From Flavobacterium sp. HJ-32-4 (lineage in GTDB: Bacteria; Bacteroidota; Bacteroidia; Flavobacteriales; Flavobacteriaceae), in contig NZ_CP092832.1 of NCBI RefSeq assembly GCF_022532105.1, positions 2,943,001 through 3,007,000 on the forward strand: a stretch of 64,000 nucleotides of DNA. The letters run 5' to 3'. How positions within the stretch are numbered: the stretch's first letter is position 1; every line of letters starts with the position of its first letter. The notes under the pieces are model-generated. The model did no database searches. It was not told where the DNA came from and was given only the letters and a program-made list of their open reading frames with translations. The position numbers and the translations under genes are program-made. Shown here one piece after another: positions 15,781-22,720 of this stretch.

Positions 15781-15868
15781 AGTCGCAGTCGCAGTCGCAG
15801 TCTCAGTGACGGTCGCGGTGCAGTCGAAGTCGAAGTCACAGTTGCAGTCGCAGTGACGGACGCGGTGG
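15781..15868. repeat. Degenerate hexamer repeat (GTCGCA / GTCGAA)
   Basis: Tandem GTCGCA units with variants (GTCTCA, GTCGAA, GTTGCA) fill the gap between the permease and proline dehydrogenase genes. A related hexamer mix recurs at 31936-31980 and 33960-34020. Confidence 0.9.
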
Positions 15869-15890
15869 CGATCCGTGGTACTTCGTTGTG

Positions 15891-17063
15891 TTACCTTCCG
15901 CGGCGACGGTTTCGTTCGGTTTTCAGGAGCATGAGCTCGCGGGAGGTTTGTCCGGCAACGGAGGTATTTTCTTCGGCGCGTCGGATCAGGTAAGGCATTA
16001 CGTCACGAACGGGGCCGAATGGCAGGTATTTGGCGACGTTGTAGCCGGCTGCCGCAAGGTTGAAGCTGATGTTGTCGCTCATGCCGTAGAGTTGCCCGAA
16101 CCAGATGCGTGGGTCTTTTTGGTCGATGCCATGCTGCGCCATGAGTGTCATGAGGCGGTACGAACTGTCTTCATTATGGGTGCCGGCGAAGATGGCCATG
16201 CGGTCAAGGTGCGTGACCATATAGGCGATGGCCTCGTCGTAGTTTTCGTCGGTGGCCTCTTTCGACGCGCAGATCGGCGTCGGATAGCCCAGTTCTTCGG
16301 CACGTTTGTGTTCTTTTTCCATGTAGGCGCCGCGCACGATCTTCATTCCGATATGGAATCCGTCCGCCTGCGCGCGTTGGTGCAGCGAACGGAGGTAGTC
16401 CATCCGGTCGTGGCGGTACATCTGTAAGGTGTTGAATACGATGGCGCGGTCGCGGTTGTAGGCGCGCATCATGGTTTCGACGAGGGCGTCGGCGGCGTCC
16501 TGCATCCAGGATTCTTCGGCGTCGATCAGCAGCGGCACGTTTTTATCATGTGCGGCCTTACAAACCGTATGGAAACGCGCTTCCACCCTGCTCCATTCGG
16601 CTTGTTCCCGCGGGTCAAGGGTTTCGTTTCGCCCAAGTTTTTCATACAGTTCGAAACGGCCAAAACCGGTGGGTTTGAAGACCGCGAACGGGATGGCCTG
16701 CTTTTCTTCGGCGAATTCGATGGTTTTGAGCGTCATGGCGAGGGCCGCGTCGAACTGGGCCTCTTCTTCCTTTCCTTCGACGGAGTAGTCGAGTACGGAC
16801 GATACGCCGCCCTGGGCATACATCCGGTCGACCACCGGAAGGCAATCGGCCTCGGTTACGCCGCCACAAAAGTGGTCGAATACCGTCGCCCGGATCAACG
16901 ATTCGACCGGCAGGTGTGCTTTGATGGCGAAGTTCGTCACCGCCGTCCCGATGCGCACCAGCGGCTCGCTGGCAATGAGTTTAAAGAGAAAATACGCCCG
17001 TTCGAGTTCGGTGTCGCTCTTGAGGGCAAAGGCGGTTTTGGTATCGTCGAAAATCCGGTGCAT
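15891..17063 (-). CDS. Proline dehydrogenase
   Basis: The start is MHRIFDDTKTAFA (390 aa), just after the -7 box at 17081. The protein is a monofunctional PRODH TIM barrel: KPTGFGRFELYEKL, LIDAEESWMQDAAD (flavin-barrel acidic strand), FNTLQMYRHDRM, KIVRGAYMEKEHKRA and the C-terminal YLPFGPVRDVMPYLIRRAEENTSV, the proline/FAD site with Arg-Arg near the end. It oxidises proline to pyrroline-5-carboxylate at the membrane. No P5C dehydrogenase lies nearby. Confidence 0.93.
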   Translation of the reverse strand: MHRIFDDTKTAFALKSDTELERAYFLFKLIASEPLVRIGTAVTNFAIKAHLPVESLIRATVFDHFCGGVTEADCLPVVDRMYAQGGVSSVLDYSVEGKEEEAQFDAALAMTLKTIEFAEEKQAIPFAVFKPTGFGRFELYEKLGRNETLDPREQAEWSRVEARFHTVCKAAHDKNVPLLIDAEESWMQDAADALVETMMRAYNRDRAIVFNTLQMYRHDRMDYLRSLHQRAQADGFHIGMKIVRGAYMEKEHKRAEELGYPTPICASKEATDENYDEAIAYMVTHLDRMAIFAGTHNEDSSYRLMTLMAQHGIDQKDPRIWFGQLYGMSDNISFNLAAAGYNVAKYLPFGPVRDVMPYLIRRAEENTSVAGQTSRELMLLKTERNRRRGR

Positions 17064-17080
17064 AAAAAACGATTTGGGCA

Positions 17081-17088
17081 CAAAGATA
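17081..17088 (-). promoter_or_regulatory. -7 promoter box of proline dehydrogenase (TATCTTTG on minus)
   Basis: CAAAGATA on plus reads TATCTTTG on minus, 17 bases before the ATG. The remaining part of the divergent gap to aroB (17089-17399) holds a possible plus-strand -7-like GAATTTTG at 17377; I see nothing else in it. Confidence 0.6.
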
Positions 17089-17399
17089 CAGCGAGGAGGG
17101 GCAGCACGAAAACGTTTTTTTAGGAAAAAATGAGGCAGCTCCCGACTGATTTTATTCGCCAAATACCACAATTTGAAATCGCAAACTCGCAATTGGCGAC
17201 TATTCACCCGCAAATGGGCTCCATCTACCATTTTTAAGAATTATTCAACCTAAATTTCGGTTGTCTGGCACGGCACCGGACGGGGTTTGGTGCGCTACTG
17301 CGCGCGGTTATCCTTCCCGATGAAAACGTCTGGGTTTTTATACGGTATTCTGTTGTGCCGTCGGTAAAAAACACCGAATTTTGCAACCATTTCCATTCT

Positions 17400-18467
17400 A
17401 TGCATCCCATACAGGCCAACGGCTACGACATACATTTCGGAGAGAGCGGCTACGAGGCGCTGAACCAGTTGCTGCGTAACAGCCATTTCACTACGCTGTT
17501 TGTGCTGGTCGACTCGAATACCAACGAGCACTGCCTCCCCTATTTCCTGTCGCTGGTCGAAACCGAACTGGCCATTGAAATCATTGAATTCGATGCGGGT
17601 GAGGATGTAAAGAACATCGACAGTTGCATTGAAATATGGAACGTGCTGACCGAATTGGGAGCCGACCGGAAAAGCCTCATACTAAACGTAGGCGGTGGGG
17701 TGGTGACCGACATGGGCGGCTTTGCGGCGGCGACCTTCAAAAGGGGTATTCCGTTTGTGAACGTGCCGACATCGTTACTGGCGATGGTAGATGCCTCGGT
17801 AGGCGGTAAAACCGGTATCGACCTGGGGCCGTTGAAAAACCAGATCGGGGTCGTTGCGACGCCTGCGATGGTGCTGATCGACACGGTCTTCCTGGATACG
17901 CTGCCCCAGCGCGAGATGCTGGCCGGACTGGCGGAAATGCTCAAGCACGGACTCATTGCGGATAAGTCGTATTGGGAGAAGTTCCTCGACCTCAAAAACC
18001 TCGATTCAGCCGATTTGGGCGGCCTGATCTATGAATCAATCGTCATCAAAAACCAAATCGTGTTGCAGGATCCGGGGGAACAAAACGTCCGGAAGGCGCT
18101 GAACTTCGGTCACACGCTGGGTCATGCCATCGAGAGCCTTTTCCTTGAAAATCCGGATCGCGGTCTTGTGTTGCACGGAGAAGCCGTGGCGGCCGGCATG
18201 CTAATGGAGAGCCACCTTTCGATGTCGATGCGGCTGTTGTCGGCAGAGGAATATTTCCAGATACGGTATGTGATAAAAGAGCTCTATGAAGATGTGCCGC
18301 TGGATGAAAACGACCTGGAACGGCTCATCGGGTTCATGGCCCACGACAAAAAAAGCGAGTTGGGAACGCCCCGCTTCACATTGCTGCGGGGAATCGGGCA
18401 TTTTGAAATCAACCAAGTAGTTGACAACGAAAGAATTACAAATGCGATCAAGAGCTATCGCCCTTAG
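17400..18467 (+). CDS. aroB: 3-dehydroquinate synthase
   Basis: The start is MHPIQANGYDIHFGE (355 aa); upstream codons in frame overlap a -7-like box. NAD-binding and active-site motifs are present: NVGGGVVTDMGGFAAATFKRG, NVPTSLLAMVDASVGGKTGID, the Zn ligands in AEMLKHG and NFGHTLGHAIE, and HGEAVAAGM. It converts DAHP to 3-dehydroquinate in the shikimate pathway. It stands apart from other aro genes, between the divergent proline dehydrogenase gene and the polyamine genes. Confidence 0.96.
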   Translation: MHPIQANGYDIHFGESGYEALNQLLRNSHFTTLFVLVDSNTNEHCLPYFLSLVETELAIEIIEFDAGEDVKNIDSCIEIWNVLTELGADRKSLILNVGGGVVTDMGGFAAATFKRGIPFVNVPTSLLAMVDASVGGKTGIDLGPLKNQIGVVATPAMVLIDTVFLDTLPQREMLAGLAEMLKHGLIADKSYWEKFLDLKNLDSADLGGLIYESIVIKNQIVLQDPGEQNVRKALNFGHTLGHAIESLFLENPDRGLVLHGEAVAAGMLMESHLSMSMRLLSAEEYFQIRYVIKELYEDVPLDENDLERLIGFMAHDKKSELGTPRFTLLRGIGHFEINQVVDNERITNAIKSYRP

Positions 18468-18512
18468 CGTTTTTTTAATGAGAGAGGTTAGTCTTACACA
18501 TGCTATTTTTTT

Positions 18513-18520
18513 TACTTTTG
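18513..18520 (+). promoter_or_regulatory. -7 promoter box (TACTTTTG) before the speA leader region
   Basis: TACTTTTG ends four bases before the ATG of the 56-aa ORF and about 235 bases before the arginine decarboxylase start. The decarboxylase would therefore have a long leader containing that ORF. Confidence 0.55.
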
Positions 18521-18524
18521 CGGA

Positions 18525-18695
18525 ATGAACAAACCCACTACCAGTGACCACACAGGCCGACGGGAAGGCGCTAACCGTAACTTCCCTCCCGGCAGCCGAT
18601 GGCACTTCGTACCGGCAGGTCAACATGCCCTGGAGGTGCTTCCGGCGTTGTTCCATGAAAAGCTGCCGATCATTTACGCGAATATCCGGGTGTGA
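18525..18695 (+). CDS. Possible 56-aa leader ORF upstream of arginine decarboxylase
   Basis: This frame begins MNKPTTSDHTGRREG and ends NIRV before TGA, 59 bases ahead of the decarboxylase ATG. It starts four bases after a strong -7 box, so its mRNA would be almost leaderless. The peptide has five Arg in 56 residues, four of them in the first 27, which raises the possibility of a sensing leader for an arginine-consuming pathway, but there is no clear downstream terminator. No family is recognised; it may also be non-coding. Confidence 0.35.
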   Translation: MNKPTTSDHTGRREGANRNFPPGSRWHFVPAGQHALEVLPALFHEKLPIIYANIRV

Positions 18696-18754
18696 TACCA
18701 TACGATTAAACTTTTTCGACCCCTAAAAAATTTAATCCCACACTTTTACGCGAA

Positions 18755-20158
18755 ATGAACACCAAATATATCGACCTTATCAACCAGACGTATTATTTCC
18801 CACAAGAGGAATTTTCGCTCAATAAGGACAACCATCTTCTCTTCCACGGCATCGACCTTATGAAACTGGTCGAACAGTATGGATCGCCGTTGAAATTCAC
18901 CTACCTGCCCCAGATTTCGGCCAACATCAAGCGCGCCAAGAACTGGTTCCGGAACGCGATGGAGAAGAACAACTACGACGGCAAATACTATTATTGTTAC
19001 TGCACGAAAAGTTCGCACTTCAGCTATGTGATGCACGAAGCGCTGAAGAACAACATCCATATCGAGACCTCATCGGCTTTCGACATCAATATTGTCGAGA
19101 ACCTGTTGGAAACGGGTAAACTCGACAAAAAGGCCTTTATCCTTTGCAACGGTTTTAAGCGCGATGCGTATATCTCGAACATCGCCCGCCTGATCAACAA
19201 CGGCCACAAGAATACCATTCCGATCATCGACAATTACGAAGAACTCGATTTGCTGACGGCGGAAATCAAAGGGAAATTCAAGATCGGCATCCGGATTGCG
19301 GCGGAAGAGGAACCGAAATTCGAGTTCTATACGTCGCGACTTGGGATCGGGTATAAAAACATCGTATCGTTCTATAAGCGCCAAATCCAGGAAAACAAAA
19401 ACCTGGAGTTGAAGATGCTGCACTTTTTCATCAATACGGGCATCAACGACACAGCGTATTACTGGAACGAGTTGGTGAAGTGTATCAAGGTGTACATCCA
19501 ACTTAAGAAGGAATGTCCGAGCCTTGACAGCCTCAACATCGGCGGTGGTTTCCCGATCAAGAACTCGCTGGCATTCGAATACGACTACCAGTATATGATC
19601 GACGAGATCATCAACCAAATCAAGATTGCCTGCGACGAAGCGGAAGTCGACGTGCCCAATATCTTCACCGAATTCGGTTCGTTTACGGTGGGTGAAAGCG
19701 GGGGCGCGATCTACCAGGTGCTGTACCAGAAGCAACAAAACGACCGGGAGGCGTGGAACATGATCGATTCGTCTTTCATCACTACCCTACCTGACACCTG
19801 GGCGATCAACAAACGCTTTATCATGCTGGCGATCAACCGTTGGAACGATCTGTATGAGCGGGTACTTTTGGGCGGCCTCACCTGTGACAGCGACGACTAT
19901 TACAACTCGGAGCAGAACATGAACGCCATTTACCTGCCAAAATACAACCGGGAGAAGCCGCTTTATATCGGATTTTTCAACACCGGTGCCTACCAGGAAA
20001 CAATCGGCGGATATGGCGGGTTGCACCACTGCCTGATTCCGCAGCCGAAGCACATCCTGATCGATCGGGATAAAAACGGCATCCTGGCCACGGAAGTGTT
20101 CTCGGAGCAACAGACATCCGATGATGTCATGAAGATCCTCGGATACGATAAAAAATGA
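18755..20158 (+). CDS. speA: Arginine decarboxylase, biosynthetic-type fold III (Bacteroidota form)
   Basis: The 467-aa protein belongs to the alanine-racemase-fold PLP decarboxylases. YYYCYCTKSSH carries the PLP-Lys region, and IETSSAFDINIVENLL, HFFINTGIND, LNIGGGFPIKNS (phosphate loop) and LLGGLTCDSDD (the Cys-Asp active site) follow. It is shorter than E. coli SpeA (~630 aa) because it lacks the inserted domain. Flavobacterial homologues are annotated as arginine decarboxylase; agmatine is the expected product, feeding polyamine synthesis. The deoxyhypusine-synthase-like gene follows 90 bases later. Diaminopimelate or carboxynorspermidine decarboxylase activity cannot be excluded from sequence. 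Confidence 0.8.
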   Translation: MNTKYIDLINQTYYFPQEEFSLNKDNHLLFHGIDLMKLVEQYGSPLKFTYLPQISANIKRAKNWFRNAMEKNNYDGKYYYCYCTKSSHFSYVMHEALKNNIHIETSSAFDINIVENLLETGKLDKKAFILCNGFKRDAYISNIARLINNGHKNTIPIIDNYEELDLLTAEIKGKFKIGIRIAAEEEPKFEFYTSRLGIGYKNIVSFYKRQIQENKNLELKMLHFFINTGINDTAYYWNELVKCIKVYIQLKKECPSLDSLNIGGGFPIKNSLAFEYDYQYMIDEIINQIKIACDEAEVDVPNIFTEFGSFTVGESGGAIYQVLYQKQQNDREAWNMIDSSFITTLPDTWAINKRFIMLAINRWNDLYERVLLGGLTCDSDDYYNSEQNMNAIYLPKYNREKPLYIGFFNTGAYQETIGGYGGLHHCLIPQPKHILIDRDKNGILATEVFSEQQTSDDVMKILGYDKK

Positions 20159-20248
20159 TAGATTTTCTAATGAGAATGTAAAATGCCCTGCACCCGGCGC
20201 AGTAACTTGTGCGCGGTTGTAAGGCCCAACCACCTAATATAACACACA

Positions 20249-21220
20249 ATGAGTAAAGGACCTATCAGCCAGTTCATGCAGAAATATTACCTGCATTTCA
20301 ATGCGGCCGCATTGGTAGACGCAGCGAAAGCCTACGAACAACAGTTGGAGGATGGCGCGAAGATGATGGTGACGCTGGCCGGCGCCATGAGTACGGCAGA
20401 ATTGGGAAAAATATTCGCGGAAATGATCCGTCGCGACAAAGTGCAGATTATTTCCTGTACCGGCGCGAACCTCGAGGAAGACATCATGAACCTCGTGGCG
20501 CATTCGCATTACGAGCGGGTTCCGAATTACCGCGACCTGACGCCGCAACAGGAGTGGGACTTGCTTGAACGTGGACTCAACCGAGTGACCGATACCTGTA
20601 TTCCAGAGCACGAGGCGTTCCGCAGGCTGCAGCAGCACATTTATAAGATATGGAAAGACGCCGACGACAAAGGTGAGCGGTATTTCCCGCATGAATTCAT
20701 GTATAAAATGTTGTTGTCGGGCGTGCTGGAAGAGTATTATGAGATCGACCTGAAGGATTCGTGGATGTATGCCGCCGCCGAGAAAAACCTGCCGATTGTC
20801 GTGCCAGGATGGGAAGACAGTACGATGGGTAACATCTTCGCTTCCTACGTCATCAAAGGCGAACTGAAAGCGTCGACGATGAAGTCGGGTATCGAATACA
20901 TGACGTTCCTGGCCGACTGGTACACCAAAAACAGTTCGAACGGCGTGGGCTTCTTCCAGATTGGAGGCGGCATCGCAGGCGACTTCCCGATCTGTGTGGT
21001 GCCGATGCTTTACCAGGATATGGAAATGCACGATGTGCCTTTCTGGAGCTATTTCTGCCAGATCTCCGATTCGACCACCAGCTACGGTTCCTATTCCGGT
21101 GCGGTACCGAATGAGAAGATCACCTGGGGGAAACTCGATATCAATACCCCAAAATTCATTATTGAATCGGATGCCACGATTGTAGCACCGTTGCTATTTG
21201 CTTATTTATTGGATTTATAA
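20249..21220 (+). CDS. Deoxyhypusine synthase-like protein (probable polyamine synthase)
   Basis: The 323-aa protein has the DHS family pattern: an N-terminal YYLHFNAAALVDAAKAYEQQL, TLAGAMSTAELGKIFAEMI, ISCTGANLEEDI, a Lys in STMKSGIEYM, and the NAD-side GGGIAGDFPI. Bacteria lack eIF5A, so bacterial members are thought to make homospermidine or related polyamines. Its place directly after the arginine decarboxylase supports that. No agmatinase gene lies between the two, as would be needed to make putrescine. Confidence 0.85.
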   Translation: MSKGPISQFMQKYYLHFNAAALVDAAKAYEQQLEDGAKMMVTLAGAMSTAELGKIFAEMIRRDKVQIISCTGANLEEDIMNLVAHSHYERVPNYRDLTPQQEWDLLERGLNRVTDTCIPEHEAFRRLQQHIYKIWKDADDKGERYFPHEFMYKMLLSGVLEEYYEIDLKDSWMYAAAEKNLPIVVPGWEDSTMGNIFASYVIKGELKASTMKSGIEYMTFLADWYTKNSSNGVGFFQIGGGIAGDFPICVVPMLYQDMEMHDVPFWSYFCQISDSTTSYGSYSGAVPNEKITWGKLDINTPKFIIESDATIVAPLLFAYLLDL

Positions 21221-21232
21221 TATAATTGCTGT

Positions 21233-21643
21233 ATGAAAAGAGTAATTGTCGACTACGCGAAATTGACCAACGAGATCCTGAATCTCCTGATTGAGAAATT
21301 TCCCGATGGGTACGATGATTCCAACATCATCCGGTTCCGGAACGCCAAAAACGAGCTTGTAGAAGCCGTGGAAGTGCGCACGGAGGACACGATTTATTTG
21401 GTAAAAGTCAGCACGAAGCTCGCCACACGACTGGAGAACTTCGATGAGGATGAAATCGAGGATGTAGCGGAACCAATCGATACCATGAAGGAAATCGCCA
21501 TTGAGGATGACGATGCGCCGTCGACGGAGGAAGAAGAGGAAGAAGATGACATCGACAAACCCGAATTCGATGACGAAGACGATGAGGACGGTGAGCGCGA
21601 ACCTTCGGATAGTGACGAAGACGACGAGGAAGAAGACTATTGA
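21233..21643 (+). CDS. Small protein with a highly acidic C-terminal tail
   Basis: The 136-aa protein has an ordered first half (MKRVIVDYAKLTNEILNLLIEKFPDGYDD...IIRFRNAKNELVEAVEVRT). From residue ~75 a tail is almost wholly Asp/Glu with few hydrophobics. The family is common in Flavobacteriia, where it often carries uninformative or misleading names. The acidic tail could mimic nucleic acid or bind basic proteins, but that is speculation. It lies 12 bases after the deoxyhypusine-synthase-like gene, and a terminator follows. Confidence 0.8.
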   Translation: MKRVIVDYAKLTNEILNLLIEKFPDGYDDSNIIRFRNAKNELVEAVEVRTEDTIYLVKVSTKLATRLENFDEDEIEDVAEPIDTMKEIAIEDDDAPSTEEEEEEDDIDKPEFDDEDDEDGEREPSDSDEDDEEEDY

Positions 21644-21663
21644 TTTCCGTTAGGAATACAAAT

Positions 21664-21692
21664 AAAAAGTCCGGTTTGACCGGACTTTTTTT
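21664..21692 (+). terminator. Rho-independent terminator
   Basis: AAAAGTCCGGT-TTG-ACCGGACTTTT with a T tail ends the polyamine operon. Because the stem is flanked by A and T runs it can also stop the convergent minus-strand gene. Confidence 0.88.
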
Positions 21693-22176
21693 ATTCGCGT
21701 ACCTCCAGCAGGTTCCGCAGGAAGGTCTCTGATTTCTTTGCTTCCAGGTGGAAGGGCACATTGCAAATCAACGCCCCCGCCACGAGCATCACAAACGGGA
21801 TGACTATCGCCGGCGAAACGTCCGGACCGCCGTCGTCCGTTGCTCCCGTAACGCCTACGATTGTTCCGACACAGGCTAAAAACACGAAGCCCATCCAAAT
21901 TCCCATAAAAACCTGCACAATGGGAGCCATCTTCATGGTGACCTGGATCCGGCTACCCGAGCCCTCGCTTCGACATGTACCCTTGATAACAGGTAAAAAC
22001 GAGTTCCGATATCCAATCACGCGACTGACGGTAAAACCTCCTGAAAAAACCATACCGGTATAGGCGGGCGGGCCACCGTTTACATCGGGGCGTACGGATC
22101 GCTCCATCCGTTCGGTAATCTCAGTTGTCGACAAAGAGCTGCGCCACTCGAAGCGGCGAATAGGCAACCACTTCAT
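21691..22176 (-). CDS. Hypothetical membrane protein
   Basis: The 161-aa protein has two hydrophobic segments (PIVQVFMGIWMGFVFLACVG and AIVIPFVMLVAGALI) in its C-terminal half, and a long N-terminal polar part with RVIGYRNSFLPVIKG. I do not recognise a family. It starts five bases after the stop of the DinB gene, so it is probably read with ppc and dinB. The stop overlaps the shared terminator. Confidence 0.7.
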   Translation of the reverse strand: MKWLPIRRFEWRSSLSTTEITERMERSVRPDVNGGPPAYTGMVFSGGFTVSRVIGYRNSFLPVIKGTCRSEGSGSRIQVTMKMAPIVQVFMGIWMGFVFLACVGTIVGVTGATDDGGPDVSPAIVIPFVMLVAGALICNVPFHLEAKKSETFLRNLLEVRE

Positions 22177-22181
22177 ACCCG

Positions 22182-22703
22182 TTAGGAAAGATAGCGCTCG
22201 CGGTAGACTTTCTGGTGGTGCTTCTGGTGTCCCAATATCATGAAGCCCAAGGCCGCGGTTGTCACCGGATGGCCCGAAGCGGTGCCCCGGCGTTGCATCC
22301 GTTCCTCGCCGAAGCTGCGGAACAGGGACAGCGTCGCAAACCGAACTTCCGAAAACTCAGAAAGCAATTCGTTGATCGTGCGTTTGTGCGCCATGGCATC
22401 GTCAGCGTAGTCGTTTTCATCGAACCCGGCTAAGGGAGTCGTGTCGCCGCGACCGATACGCAATGCGCGATAGGCGAATACCCGCTCGGCATCGATCAGG
22501 TGTTGGATGATGTCTTTAATCGACCATTTCCCCGGCGCATAACGGTAATCGATAAGTTCCATCGGAATCTCACGCACCATACGGATAAAGGCGTGCAGGC
22601 TGATTTCCAGTTCTTCGAATAAATCGACGTTTTCGTCTATGGCGTCGATGTACGGACGGTAATACGGAGCGTAATCATTGAGGTGCAGGACCGTTTTTTT
22701 CAT
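22182..22703 (-). CDS. DinB family protein
   Basis: The 173-aa protein is a DinB/YfiT-type four-helix bundle. The metal-binding His pattern is visible: KWSIKDIIQHLIDAERVFAYR (first His) and GHQKHHQKVYRERYL near the C-terminus. Members are probable metal-dependent thiol-linked transferases or hydrolases (for example bacillithiol S-transferases), and bacillithiol-type thiols are known from some Bacteroidota. The gene lies 17 bases downstream of ppc. The substrate is unknown. Confidence 0.85.
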   Translation of the reverse strand: MKKTVLHLNDYAPYYRPYIDAIDENVDLFEELEISLHAFIRMVREIPMELIDYRYAPGKWSIKDIIQHLIDAERVFAYRALRIGRGDTTPLAGFDENDYADDAMAHKRTINELLSEFSEVRFATLSLFRSFGEERMQRRGTASGHPVTTAALGFMILGHQKHHQKVYRERYLS

Positions 22704-22720
22704 GTTTGTTTTGTTTAAGA

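Noticed and set aside
15494..15868. Several overlapping frames rich in Arg/Ser near the hexamer tract
   Set aside because: They are translations of the GTCGCA repeat or shadows of the permease gene end.
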